NCBI GenBank assembly: GCA_018292915.2
Contig: JACVVK020000328.1
Coordinates: 596,001-660,000 of the forward strand
From: Batillaria attramentaria
Lineage: Eukaryota; Mollusca; Gastropoda; Batillariidae
DNA: 64,000 nt
Direction: 5' to 3'
The notes under the pieces are model-generated. The model ran no database searches. It had not been told where the DNA came from and worked only from the letters and a program-made list of their open reading frames with translations. Positions 23,448-58,368 of this stretch are shown here, one piece after another. The stretch's first letter is position 1. Every line of letters starts with the position of its first letter. A program made the translations under genes and the position numbers.

Positions 23448-24645
23448 ACAACTAAAGCACTTACTAGTTCGTCAAAAACTGATTTCTCAGCTGTGTACCT
23501 TTACCTTGAAATTCTGACGGTTTCTTGTGGGTAAAGTGTGTCGACTACATGCCTTCTTTGAATTTTATTTGGGTAGAAAGCTTTAAGCCGACTGACACCT
23601 GCTAAAGTGGGACACAACCGGGCGTTGTTTTGTAGTCATTTTTTTTTCATTCACTAGACATTTATTTATGCTTGTCTGTTTTAGCTACAGTTCCTTCTGG
23701 AGACTCACCTGTGGCAGCCATAGTGGGAGGTGTTGTAGGCGGGATCTTGGTTCTGACTGTAGCCGTTGTTGTCGGTGTCCTTATATGGAAGAAAAGGAGT
23801 AAGAATAACAACCATCACTTTGTAATTTGAACATAATCCATGTACCTGTTACGCATTTTGTTGTTGTTGCCTTATTTTTGTATTTTTTTGTATCATGTGT
23901 GATTACTATCCGGTGCCGATTTTTGTGTGTTTTTAACATTCTAAAATAAGGAAACGAATCTTCCAGCGGAGATTAAAAAGGATAGAATTTCGTATGATCA
24001 TGAGATATCTCATAAGAACATTATTCGACGTCCTTCTGACATGTTTCAGATCCCAGATACGAAAGACCACTACCCAGACGCGAGGGAGAGTCAGATCACT
24101 ATACGGACCTAACACCACCAAGTAACGCTTCCAACCAGCAGTCTACCAACGGCATTTCAAATTCTGTGCCGCCGACAGACTACTCTGACGCAACGTACCA
24201 GTCGCCAAGTTACGTCAACATGTCTACGTCACCACGAGAGAATACGTACGACCCGCTTCAGATGTCAGATGGACCCAGCACCGATGTTTATACAGAACTC
24301 CATCCTACAAGTTCCGACAGAAGAGATAAAGGTGAGAAAGAATATAGAATATCGAAATACTTTTAATGTATTTTTGTCGTTCATAAAAAACATAAAACAA
24401 ACAAGCAAACAAACAAAACCAGGTGGGCAGGCAAACATGCAAGCATGCATGCAAGCAAGAATACAGTTTCCAGCATGTTCAGAGACCAGTCTTCCACCAT
24501 TTCAGAATAAGTCGTACTAAGCTGTTGTGGAGGTGCCTAAGGTAGCACCACTTATATATTTTTTTTTTTCATCCGAGTGCCTGCTTCTTTTATTTTCTCA
24601 GATACAGATGTGTACGAACTGCCAGAGACTTCAAACCAACATTGA
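17472..24645 (+). CDS. Gene D: five-Ig membrane receptor with extended Tyr-motif tail
   Basis: Nine exons: 17472-17520, 19800-20036, 20717-20998, 21345-21647, 22162-22467, 22840-23157, 23685-23798, 24050-24331 and 24602-24645. They make 1935 bases (644 residues), all joins phase 1. Signal peptide MGKVLLLLACVLPVCAG; Ig1-Ig5 as in gene C; membrane segment (AIVGGVVGGILVLTVAVVVG) and WKKR. The tail begins NPRYERPLPRRE like B and C but adds tyrosines: YTDL, YSDA, YQSP, YVNM, YDPL, YTEL and, in the last exon, YELP. YVNM fits the YxxM site bound by PI3-kinase p85 SH2 domains in other animals (family knowledge). In Ig4 the DxGxYxC motif reads EDMRRYIC, so the usual Gly is Arg. D is the closest paralogue of E from intron 2 (after the signal exon) to Ig5. 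Confidence 0.85.
17755..17829. repeat. (GT)n in the first intron of gene D
   Basis: A GT dinucleotide tract of about 75 bp with one interruption. Confidence 0.9.
18186..18360 (-). mobile_element. tRNA-derived SINE family A, copy with 14-bp TSD
   Basis: On the minus strand: head GGCCGAATGGTAGAGCG, then GCTCGGGTCGTGAGTTCG (B-box region), then a body ending GACGTTAAACCCCCAAACACCC. The perfect 14-bp direct repeat GTACCGTGCTCGAG at 18172-18185 and 18361-18374 is the target-site duplication. The head is tRNA-like but this is not a tRNA gene. It sits in the first intron of gene D. Confidence 0.92.
20118..20208. repeat. (CT)n(CA)n after Ig1 of gene D
   Basis: A compound dinucleotide tract about 80 bases after the Ig1 donor. 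Gene E has the equivalent CA/CACG tract at 29402-29499. Confidence 0.9.
20440..20640. repeat. (GT)n, poly-G and poly-C stretch
   Basis: GT tract 20440-20504, G run near 20520-20529 and C run near 20611-20631, in the intron before Ig2 of gene D. Confidence 0.85.
21013..21128. repeat. (CT)n(CA)n after the Ig2 donor of gene D
   Basis: Starts 15 bases after the donor at 20999. Gene E has the equivalent tract at 40082-40183. Confidence 0.9.
22558..22790. repeat. (GA)n tracts in the intron before Ig5 of gene D
   Basis: GA repeats at about 22559-22600 and 22764-22788. Gene E has GA/GACA repeats at the matching place (45128-45228). Confidence 0.85.
23163..23445. repeat. (CT)n(CA)n and (GT)n after the Ig5 donor of gene D
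   Basis: CT repeats begin within 6 bases of the donor GTAACT at 23158, followed by ATTC repeats, a CA tract of about 80 bp (to 23328) and a GT tract (23383-23442). Confidence 0.9.
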
Positions 24646-25334
24646 CTGCATCCGTATGGGGACATTTGATGACAACGCAGAAGGAACACGCTTCTCTTAG
24701 TGATGGTTTCTAACCACATAACAGTCCTTCTTAATACTGTATTTCATTTAATTAATTTGTCAGTATCATTTTAACAATTTCCAAGTATTAATATCTGAAT
24801 ATCATCCATTGATCTGACTTTTGTTAATGTTTCGTTTTGTTTGTCATTAAACTTGTCACGACACAGTTGAACTGATGACTCCGAGTTTGTTGTTGTTTTT
24901 GTCAGTGTCGTTTGTTTTATGTTAACGTTTATGTACGTATTCTTCTTGTTGTTGTTTGAAACAAATTCAGCTGTTACCAGTAAAACAAATATTCATCAGC
25001 GTAAAGTGTTTAGTGGTACATACTAGGGCTGATATCAACTGTGTACAGGAATAAAAGGCTGCAAAATGCAAAGAATAAACGCAAACGGTATGACATAACC
25101 CGTAGGTCGAGTCTGTCGTCTGTCAGGGTCATATTTCTTCCTGGTCTGGCTGTCAGGGTCATATTTCTTCCTGGTCTGGCTGACAGGAGGTAACCCCTTC
25201 AGTTGCCTATTTACATATGAATCTGTGGTAAACTTCCTGATCAGCCCCCCACCCCCTACTATCCACACACACCCCGCCACCCGGCCTCACCCCACCCCAT
25301 CATTGGCTCAAAACCGAAACACACACACACACAC

Positions 25335-25376
<42 letters not shown>

Positions 25377-25381
25377 GCACG

Positions 25382-25422
<41 letters not shown>

Positions 25423-26651
25423 GCGGTGACTGAAACAGGACATAAACACCTATCCTAGCTAATGCAGTAATGGCCATCGACTGGTGTACACAGTATGTTC
25501 GATTTATTGCGGCATGTGTAGCCTACACTGAGCAGACGGCAGTACTACTAATTTCACTTTATTATTAGCGTTCTTGCATTCGTTTGCGTGCAGCTCATAA
25601 TAAACCATTTTTATCACACTTTGCAGAGAGAGAGAGAGAGCGAGAGAGCATCGATCGCTCCGTAGTCAGGAAGAAACGCTGTGCTGAAGTGAGAAAGCGA
25701 GACAAGGTCATCTGAAACAGAGGCTGCGACACATAAACACGCACATACACACACTGACAAAGCGTACACACGCAAGCATGTCGTCTCTGACGCTGCCTAC
25801 GCCATATGATTAGAGAGCTCCAATTTCGAGCACCACAAGCGGAGACGACTGGCATACGATTATATATACGACTTTTTCAGCGCGGGAACCTGTTTGGACA
25901 GCACTTAAAGCTGACACTTATTGAACAATAAAGACTAGCCGCGCCCCATGTGAACTAAACAGCGCCAGGCAGTATAGGGGTTGTCGTGACACTGTTGCTC
26001 GGCGGCCTCGCTGCTGTAGCTATTTTTAGACAGCCGGGATGCGCAGTGTGTGTCGACTTGTGACTGGTGGGCTTTCCTACTACTAGCCACGGTGGATATT
26101 GCCCGTCAATTGTCAACGGATGCAACATCACTCTTTCTACTCTGCGAGATACGGTTTTGTTGCCTGTGCATGTGTGTGTACGTCACTACGGCCAAAACGG
26201 CGTCTTTTACAGCATAGGAGTGCAGCAGAATCTGCTTCGCCTCATGCCATACGCCTTGTATAGACACCTTCTACCTGGGCGCGGCCAATTATCTCGAAAA
26301 GGTCAAAGGCGGGCTTCCCAGCCTTGGCTATTTTTATACGAGCAAGAAGTTCCTCCTTTGCTAGTCACCGCAGTCACGCGACACTTGAGAAGACGTACAA
26401 TGAACTGACTGAATTGTCAGCGATGGCTGTCTTCGTGTCTGTGTTGTGATCGAACCAGGAAGTACTGACACTATATACAGTTGTGAGTCCGCCATATGTA
26501 TGCGTCATTGGAAACGGTGATTTCCGGATTACCAGGATTTTCCTGACAGTGATGCTGAGAACAGGATTTAGTTAATGGACAATTATTGTGAATGTTTCTT
26601 CACCGACTGTCGAGGCCGAATCGCCGTACCGACTTTTCAAAAGGCTGATAT
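24646..26651. other. 3' UTR of gene D and 5' flank of gene E
   Basis: Poly(A) signal candidates are ATTAAA 24846-24851 and AATAAA 25050-25055. A direct repeat of the block GTCAGGGTCATATTTCTTCC occurs at 25114-25133 and 25149-25168. CA/CG-rich microsatellite lies at 25319-25420. A TATA-like TATATATA near 25860 could belong to gene E, 790 bases before its ATG, but this is uncertain. Nothing like the C/D 5' flank is present. Confidence 0.45.
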
Positions 26652-50109
<23,458 letters not shown>

Positions 50110-52120
50110 TCTGACCATTCTGCACTTTATGCGGAAACTCTGTAGCTGTGGGTCGTCCAACTGAATCACAAGTGCAACAATAAAAAAAAAATCTGTGATT
50201 GTCATAGATCTGTAATTGTAATTGTCACGTTGTAGAACTAACAAAAATGGATTACTGTTGTGGCGAGTGCCTTGTCTATATGTATTGTTGAAACAATGAC
50301 CCCCACCCCACCTCTATGTGGTGGAAAAAGACGTTAAACCACAAACACCCACCCGCCCACCCCACCTCCTCCGTTTAACTGCCCTGTCCCATTTTAGAAC
50401 ATACCTCTTACTTCGCTACCCTACTTCAAGGCTGGTGTATTGGAAATACCAAACAAAGGCACAGCTTCAGACAATTGTGTGTCAGTTAACCCAGTGGTGT
50501 GACATCCAAAATGGCGATTCTGCATACGGATTATCCTTCAGTCATAATACCTTCCCTGCCTGACTTTTGGGACATGTGAAGTATAGTTTAAAATGGCCTT
50601 GTCGTTTCATAATGGGAAACGCTTTGACCAGTCATCGGCTTGATTCACGTGTTAGATCTACTCTACAAGGCAGCTACTGTCACCTACTGCATGCTTTGTC
50701 CCACTTCTCCTCAGCCACACCCTACCCCCCCCCCCCACCCCCCACCCCGGCTCCCGTCTGCCCCCAAACTCCCCGTGCTACACGTGTGTCCACAGTCTAT
50801 GAGAACAAGTACGTATTGAGACCAGCAGGGTTCCTCTCACCTGGGTCCCAGGGTTCTTTACACTTTACGATTTTCACCAGGGTTTTCTTTTTCTAATAAT
50901 TATAATTGCTGTCAGTTTAGAGATGGTAGGTCATACAATCCCAGAACCTCTTTTTCAATCATCTGAAGCATGTTGTTTCATCGTTTTACTTGTATATTGC
51001 TGTATCTAACCATCCGTCCCAGTTAAGTGTAGTTTATACGTATGTACATCTACGCATTGTTTTTGTTGATGTTCGGCTGCTTTCTCAGAACAGCTTTTTA
51101 TGTTTCCTATATAGACCAGTCACAAATTGTCTTCTCCCCCCAGCCCCCCCCCCCCCCCCCCTCACTGAACACCCCATCCTTATCTTTTTGTTTCTTTCGA
51201 TAATGAATGATAATCAACGTTTTGCATTTTTTAACGATGCCTTGTGTGCTTCGCAACATGGAGATGAGGACCACCCCCCCCCCCCCCGTCACCTCCCATC
51301 TTCTAGGTTTTTTACTGTTGATAATCAGTGTTGTGCCTTTCTTTAACAAATCATATTGCGCTTGTTAATGGAAGGATTTGGGTTATAGTTCTCTCGGTGC
51401 GTTGCCTTTTTTAAACTTGCTTTGTCATGTAAACTGGTAGGAGCTTCTCCATAATATATTTCATACTGAATCGTTCCTGAAGCATTCCGTATCAATCAGT
51501 CCAGACTGAAATGTCATGTGTGTGCTTTCGCATAATGGGCTTCCAAGCTAGCAGTGTGCTAGCACCCATCAATATTATTACTGTCATGATTATAAATTCA
51601 TGTCTCTCTGCGCGCATGATATATGTTCATCATGTGTATAATCCTTTGACCTTCCTTTATTTGAATTGCTGTCATTTTTGCAAGCGCCAAGAGCCCTATG
51701 AGATAAAGTGCGCCACAAATTAGTAGTAGTAGTAGTAGTAGTAGTAGCAGTAATAGTAGCAGTAATAGGTACTGTATCAGTGATCGTAAAGAAAGATTTA
51801 TGGAAGCATCCAGAGAGTTCTTTTTAACGAGACGTAAGTCGAGTTCAAATAACAGTTGTCGAGTTATTTTGCAATTATGATTAGTACTAGTAGAAGCAGT
51901 ATTCACGAACAACAAAACCTCAAATACATTACTCAGAAGCTTTTGGTGAGAATAATCCCTCAATGAAACTGGAGGTCGACTGTTTTAGGAATTTGAACAT
52001 ACGGATAGTGGCAGGTGGTGTACGTTTAGCCTTTATACATTCAGAGTATATAGACATGCATACAGAGCACCAGTATATTATGGCAGTATTGCATGCCGTG
52101 ACTGGCAGTTTATCATGTTT
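50110..52120. other. 3' UTR of gene E and spacer
   Basis: AATAAA at 50179-50184 is followed by an A run. A small SINE family A tail fragment lies at about 50309-50365. C homopolymers occur near 50726, 51146 and 51274, and a TAG trinucleotide tract at 51721-51765. No gene is supported. Confidence 0.5.
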
Positions 52121-52124
52121 GTCA

Positions 52125-54130
52125 TTAATTAGTTGTATTAATTCTGTGTATGAACATCATGTTATTGCCATGCTGACATCAGATATTACGAGTTTGGTAT
52201 AACTATCTTTCTTGGTCTGCTTTGTGGGATTTCCCTAATGGTATTTTCTCCCACTACTGAAAATGCCAGTTTACCTACACAACCTTGATAGGAAATTGAA
52301 TGGCTTGAGTGTTTTTAATGTACAGAGGGTGAGACCAGTTCGACGACTGTGACGAAATCTAGTTTTTAGCCATTTGGTGTGCTATTTTTGTTTTAAACAC
52401 ATTGTTATTTGGATTTTTTTTAATTAATTCTGTTTATGAACATCATGTTATTGCCATACTGACATCAGATATTACGAGTTTGGTATTACTTTCTTTCTTG
52501 GTCTGCTTTGTGGGATTTCCCTAATGGTATTTTCTCCCACTACTGAAAATGCCAGTTTGCCTACACAACCTTGATAGGAAATTGAATGGCTTGAGTGTTT
52601 TTAATGTACAGAGGGTGAGACCAGTTCGACGACTGTGACGAAATCTAGTTTTTAGCCATTTGGTGTGCTATTTTTGTTTTAAACACATTGTTATTTGGAT
52701 TTTTTTTATATTAATTCTGCTTATGAACATCATGTTATTGCCACACTGACATCAGATATTACGAGTTTGGTATTACTTTCTTTCTTGGTCTGCTTTGTGG
52801 GATTTCCCTAATGGTATTTTCTCCCACTACTGAAAATGCCAGTTTGCCTACACACCCTTGATAGGAAATTGAATGGCTTGAGTGTTTTTAATGTACAGAG
52901 GGTGAGACCAGTTCGACGACTGTGACGAAATCTAGTTTTTAGCCATTTGGTGTGCTATTTTTGTTTTAAACACATTGTTATTTGGATTTTTTTTATATTA
53001 ATTCTGCTTATGAACATCATGTTATTGCCACACTGACATCAGATATTACGAGTTTGGTATTACTTTCTTTCTTGGTCTGCTTTGTGGGATTTCCCTAATG
53101 GTATTTTCTCCCACTACTGAAAATGCCAGTTTGCCTACACACCCTTGATAGGAAATTGAATGGCTTGAGTGTTTTTAATGTACAGAGGGTGAGACCAGTT
53201 CGACGACTGTGACGAAATCTAGTTTTTAGCCATTTGGTGTGCTATTTTTGTTTTAAACACATTTTTATTTGGATTTTTTTTAATTAATTCTGTTTATGAA
53301 CATCATGTTATTGCCATACTGACATCAGATATTACGAGTTTGGTATTACTTTCTTTCTTGGTCTGCTTTGTGGGATTTCCCTAATGGTATTTTCTCCCAC
53401 TACTGAAAATGCCAGTTTGCCTACACAACCTTGATAGGAAATTGAATGGCTTGAGTGTTTTTAATGTACAGAGGGTGAGACCAGTTCGACGACTGTGACG
53501 AAATCTAGTTTTTAGCCATTTGGTGTGCTATTTTTGTTTTAAACACATTGTTATTTGGATTTTTTTTTTGTATTAATTCTGTTTATTAACATCACGTTAT
53601 TGCCGTGCTGACATCAGATATTACGAGTTTGGTATTACTCTCTTTCTTGGTCTGCTTTGTGGGATTTCCTTAATGGCATTTTCTCCCACTACTGAAAATG
53701 CCAGTTTGCCTACACAACCTTGATAGGAAATTAAATGGCTTGAATGTTTTTCCTGTACAGAAGGTGAGACCAGTTCGACGACTGTGACAGTATCTCGGTT
53801 TTAGCCATTTGGTGTGCTAGTTTAGCTTTTACACACATTGTTATTAGGATTTCTTTTTGTTTGGTATTAATTTTGTTTATGACCATCGCGTTATTACCGT
53901 GCTGACATCAGATATTACGAGTTTGGTATTACTTTCTTTCTTGGTCTGCTTTGTGGGATTTCCTAAATGGTATTTTCTCCCACTACTGAAAATGCCAACC
54001 TTGACAGGAAATTAAACAGCTTGAATGTTTTTTCCTGTACAGAAGGTGAGACCAGTTCGACGACTGTGACAGTATCTCGGTTTTAGCCATTTGGTGTGCT
54101 AGTTTAGCTTTTACACACATTGTTATTTTG
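52125..54130 (+). repeat. Satellite: about seven tandem copies of a 287-bp unit
   Basis: The block GACATCAGATATTACGAG occurs at 52174, 52461, 52748, 53035, 53321, 53610 and 53903, a spacing of 286-293 bp. Middle copies are almost identical. The last two diverge, with small indels and changes such as CTGTACAGAAGGTGAG. The unit is A/T-rich and has no coding frame. Confidence 0.95.
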
Positions 54131-54665
54131 AATGTTCTTTTTTTCCCCTTTAGTCATGTACGTAGTCATTAGTGTGTTTTACCTTGGGATTTTGTCAGTG
54201 AAGTACATTAAAACTTTAAATGTTCCTGTTCTTTTTGTCTGTTAACTTCATCAGATTTTTTCTTTGTCGCTACCAGTTTACAAAACAATGTGATAATGAT
54301 GTATAATGTCAGTGCATTTGACTGTAATTTACTTTATGATTTTTGCGACAAGTATTACGTCATTACTTACTAAACCATTACTTAAATTAAATCTTGCCTG
54401 AAAAAAAATTAGATGCGTTTTTCTCTTTCCGACTTTACAAAGCATACAATGTCTCATTTTAACGGTTTCAATCATTCCATTTCTCAGTCAGCATAATTGC
54501 GGTTTATCCATAGAGGTGTATATGCTTTTCCTAGACGTTTATTTTTTATTTTTGTTTTGTTTTGTTTTGTTTTAAGATGCATTATAATTATATGTTTCCA
54601 ATCAGTGTAGGAATGGTTTCTGAACTTACGCTCAGTATTTTTTCAATAAAATATCAAGCGCGAAC

Positions 54666-54727
<62 letters not shown>

Positions 54728-56334
54728 GAGACTTTCAAAGAATGACGTATTTTAATATGGATGACACGTGTCAGTCATATATGCACCAGTTTGGCCAGCT
54801 GAAGATTGCATCACGTAATTCCACAACTTCAACGTCACTAGAACAGGATGACGGCAATTCCAAAATATATGTTGGAAAATGGGCGGTCAGTTACCGATGA
54901 TTCTCAGTCTCCAGTTCCGCAATTTCTGCTTCACGCGGCAATACACTTTGCGGAATACTTCGTAAAATCTGTATAAAGAAAGGCACTCAGTGTTTGAACT
55001 TAATTATGTGGGTAAAAGCAAATCTGGAGACTGAGAAACATGCGTTACTGACGTCTATTTTCGAACAAATATTGTTGGAATGGCCTTTGTCATAACTCGG
55101 GAACCAAGCCAATGATACGTCTTGGCTTGGAGTCCATGCCTCTACAGAACCGGTAGGAAACGGGAAATTTGTGGCGACTCAAAACGTTGTCCTTTGTAAA
55201 AGAAAAGAACAGCCTAGAATGGTCAAGAATAACGTAGCGTTTACGACAAGCATACTCTGGCAGCAAAACTGACTGTGAATAAATCGTAGCAAGGGCTTTT
55301 GTTCCATTCGAGAGGCTAGCCGACGATTTTTCGTCGCCATGTTTGATTGCGTATTGGTAACGTGACACATCACGTGGTGTACCAGCGGTAAACAAAAGTG
55401 AAGCAGACGACATGATCTACGTAGACAGACGTAATACGCTAAGTCTGCTACGATATAAACTGCCAGATGTAGCGTCGCCAGCCGAGATCTTACGCGCGGT
55501 ACACCTTCTGTAGCCATGCTGAAATCTAGAGGTCAAATCGTTGTTTGAACCGACACATACAACTTGAAAGAAAAACTGAGTGATCACCGATTCCACTTGT
55601 AGTCAGGCAGTGAGATTCGTAGTAGTAAGGTATCATACAATGAAAATGTCGATAATGCTGAGTCACAATCACAGATGCCATTGCTTCTAAAAAAAAAAAA
55701 AAATATATATATGCTGTGTTTACGTGGATGCAAGGTGTGATCAGAGTTTTCTCTCCATGTGTAGGGCAGACGCGAAACTTGGAGTCGTAGCGGATCTATA
55801 GTCTTTGGTCCGTCGGAGCAGCAAGTAATATCCGTTAGGTTGACTGTTGCTTGCAAAGAAGCAAACCTAAATTTATCGACTGTGTTAAAGACGAAATTTT
55901 TCTGAGTTGAATTTCGAGAATCTTGTATTTATTGTTGCTGTTTGGGTGAGCCTGGGTGTGTTTTGTTTATTTGTTGTGTCAAGTTTCATGTGTATCAGAC
56001 AATGCAGTTCTATTCAGAGAACACACAATGCACAGAACGTTCTCACACTAAACATTGAAAATGTACGACTGTTGGTAAAACACTCTCCGCCCAGAAGAGT
56101 ACACTTCTGTTGGCTCAATGCTATTACTGTGCAGGTGTCTAGGTGTTGCGATGACTGACACCACAAAAACAGCTCAAAATGATCTGTGATCATTAAAATC
56201 ACAAAGATTGTCCCTAACTGTGGCTTCCAGTGACACTTCAGTTTTTGGCTAGTTGTTCATACTTCAGCCATGTGCCCAATGCTTTGGTGTGTGTCTGATG
56301 GGTGCATTTTCTAAACTATGAACTAATAAAAGCA

Positions 56335-56372
<38 letters not shown>

Positions 56373-57618
56373 GATGCTGAGCCAGAAATTAAAAAGTATA
56401 TAAAACACTACAACACTTTGCTTGCACAACAAACAATGCATAGTACATGTAGTCATTTTCCCCATCTTTATTGAGAAAGATTGATGTCACAATTCATGCA
56501 TGCACATTTTCCTACAATGGGTATACTTCCACAATTCATTCAATTATGACAACAGCCCTGGAAGGTAAAAAAAAAAAAAAAAAAAATCAAACAGAAACAG
56601 CAGCAAATAGAACTGCAATTCCTACTGCCTGCACAACAAATATAACTGCCAGATCACAATACAATAAGAATCATACATAGAGGTGGCAACAGACAAATAG
56701 GACATGCATTGCTTAGTAATGCTATTTGTATTTGTCATTTTGTTATACTGTCTCCTACAGGCTGTGTATTTGAAAATATGGAATCAAAATTATCTTCCAT
56801 ATTCATCCTTCTGGTATATTCTCCTACTGTGTATTCAACAAAGACACAAGAACCATGTCCCCAGCACATCATACAACTCTTATTAGGCTGACAGGAGCAA
56901 CTGGTCCTCTTCATCCGAACAGACATTTGTTTTCCTCATTCTGCTGGTCAAACACTTGAAACAAATACTGTCAATACTATCTGAACATTTTCATCCCCAA
57001 AATGCCAGTGAACACCGCTCTCCAAACCACTAGCTGTGCAACACTGGTGTGCTTAAAGTGTACTTTGGCGGTTCATTCAGATACACTGTGACATTTTACT
57101 GTAGGTACCCAAACAAAGGAACAATCCCACATGCAAACTAAGTACTAGTAGTCAAAGTTATCCATTCTCTCCGGTAATGACTTCCTTGAATTAATATTTG
57201 CATACATGCTGCACATTTCAGTCAGGGCTGTTCTGGACAGTAACCCAAATAATCAGCATTGCACACTTCATGTATCAAAAGATCACACATCTATTTCTAT
57301 AAAGTTCGCTGTAGGCAATGTGCCTGATGAAAGAGGTAAAAGTTGTGAGATATATGAAAGATGACAGTGTGGGATAACATACAGTCCACCTGCACTGCAA
57401 CACACTGCACTACAACATTCACATTTCCAAAAGGAAGGCTAGGATCCCTAATTTGTCTGGACATTGATATAAGTTAAACCAAAGCAGCACAGTTCACCAA
57501 TTTTTTTTCCTTACATGCTTCCACATGTTTTAGGTTAAATACTTTCATGCTGGTGTGCATGTAGGTGTGAAACTCTCCCATGTTGGCCTACAAATACCGT
57601 ACATGCATTTAGGACTGC
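54131..57618. other. Spacer and probable 3' UTR of the minus-strand gene
   Basis: No exon is firmly supported between the satellite and 57619. TTTATT at 56467-56472 is AATAAA on the minus strand and could end the transcript that has its stop codon at 57619-57621. A CT/CA microsatellite lies at 56334-56372. Two overlapping minus-strand frames at 55090-55517 have no supporting features. Confidence 0.4.
54668..54725. repeat. (GT)n
   Basis: A GT dinucleotide tract of about 58 bp. Confidence 0.9.
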
Positions 57619-58368
57619 CTAAGGCTTATCTCTTTGCCTCAAAATTTCAAAGTCTCTTTGCAGCCTCTTCAATGCCTTTCCTGAGACTGGTTGTTTCTTG
57701 TCTTCCCCTGGGTGCTTCGATAGGTGAATGGTCCAAAGGGTGTTCACATGCTGTTCTAGATGTGATAGCAGCAGGCAGTCATACAGTTCCACATGAACCT
57801 GAGCACAGAAAATATAAATTGATCACAGCATGGTTGGGAGTGGGGAGTGGTTGGTGGGGGTGGTTGGTGGTGGGGTGGGGGTGGGGGGTGTCAGTGCTCC
57901 TCGCTAAAAACTAGCAACATGGGGTGGGGGGTTGTTTATACATACAACTGTGCACATGTATCATACACATGTAATATGGTACACAAGAGGCCACACTAAT
58001 GTCAAACAGGCAGTACTTAATAATACTGTTCAAAGTGTTATTTATCAGTCAATGTTTACCTCTGCATTTCTTCTTGTTTGTCTGATGTGTGGCAGTTTTT
58101 AAATGACTCTACTGAGAAAACATACAAGCACCCTGACAGATCAGATGTTAGATCAGGTTTAGGAGAAAGCATTCACATGTAAACAAAGCCAACACTAACA
58201 GAAAATAACAAAGAGCACCAGAACACACCAGACTCAAATGAGACCAAACCTTCCTTGAGACATCAGTGTCACTGTCACCACACTTTCCCATCATCTTGCT
58301 CAGCAGCAGCTCTTTCTTACACTGTCGATGTCATTGTCTGCAGCTATTGTTTCACATTCAGGAGGTGA
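57619..58368 (-). CDS. Minus-strand gene of unknown function: terminal exon and likely penultimate exon
   Basis: The terminal exon 57798-57619 (minus) follows a good acceptor (TTTCTGTGCTCAG). It encodes 59 residues starting VHVELYDCLLLSHLEQHVNT and ending in a charged stretch (KALKRLQRDFEILRQRDKP) before TAG. A 48-base candidate exon 58368-58321 lies upstream, reading SPPECETIAADNDIDS, with an AG acceptor and a GTAAGA donor. It joins in frame. Exons further upstream (toward 60660) could not be fixed. A minus-strand ATG with frame MVAVLQRYQTAVCFLVKIEE at about 60641-60700 is a possible start. I do not recognise the family. Confidence 0.4.
57822..57940. repeat. GGT/GGGGT-rich stretch
   Basis: A low-complexity TGG/GGGT run in the intron upstream of the minus-strand terminal exon. 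The open frame through it is not a gene. Confidence 0.7.

Noticed and set aside
51598..51963. 121-codon minus-strand frame with a poly-Leu run
   Set aside because: It crosses the TAG repeat at 51721-51765 and lacks any domain or splice support.
52125..54130. CRISPR-like regular spacing
   Set aside because: Whole 287-bp units repeat with no distinct spacers; this is an ordinary satellite in a eukaryote.
55090..55517. Two overlapping minus-strand frames of 107 and 112 codons
   Set aside because: They overlap in different frames, have no recognisable domain, and splice context is ambiguous. A first exon beginning MATEGVPR before GTAAGA is possible but unsupported.
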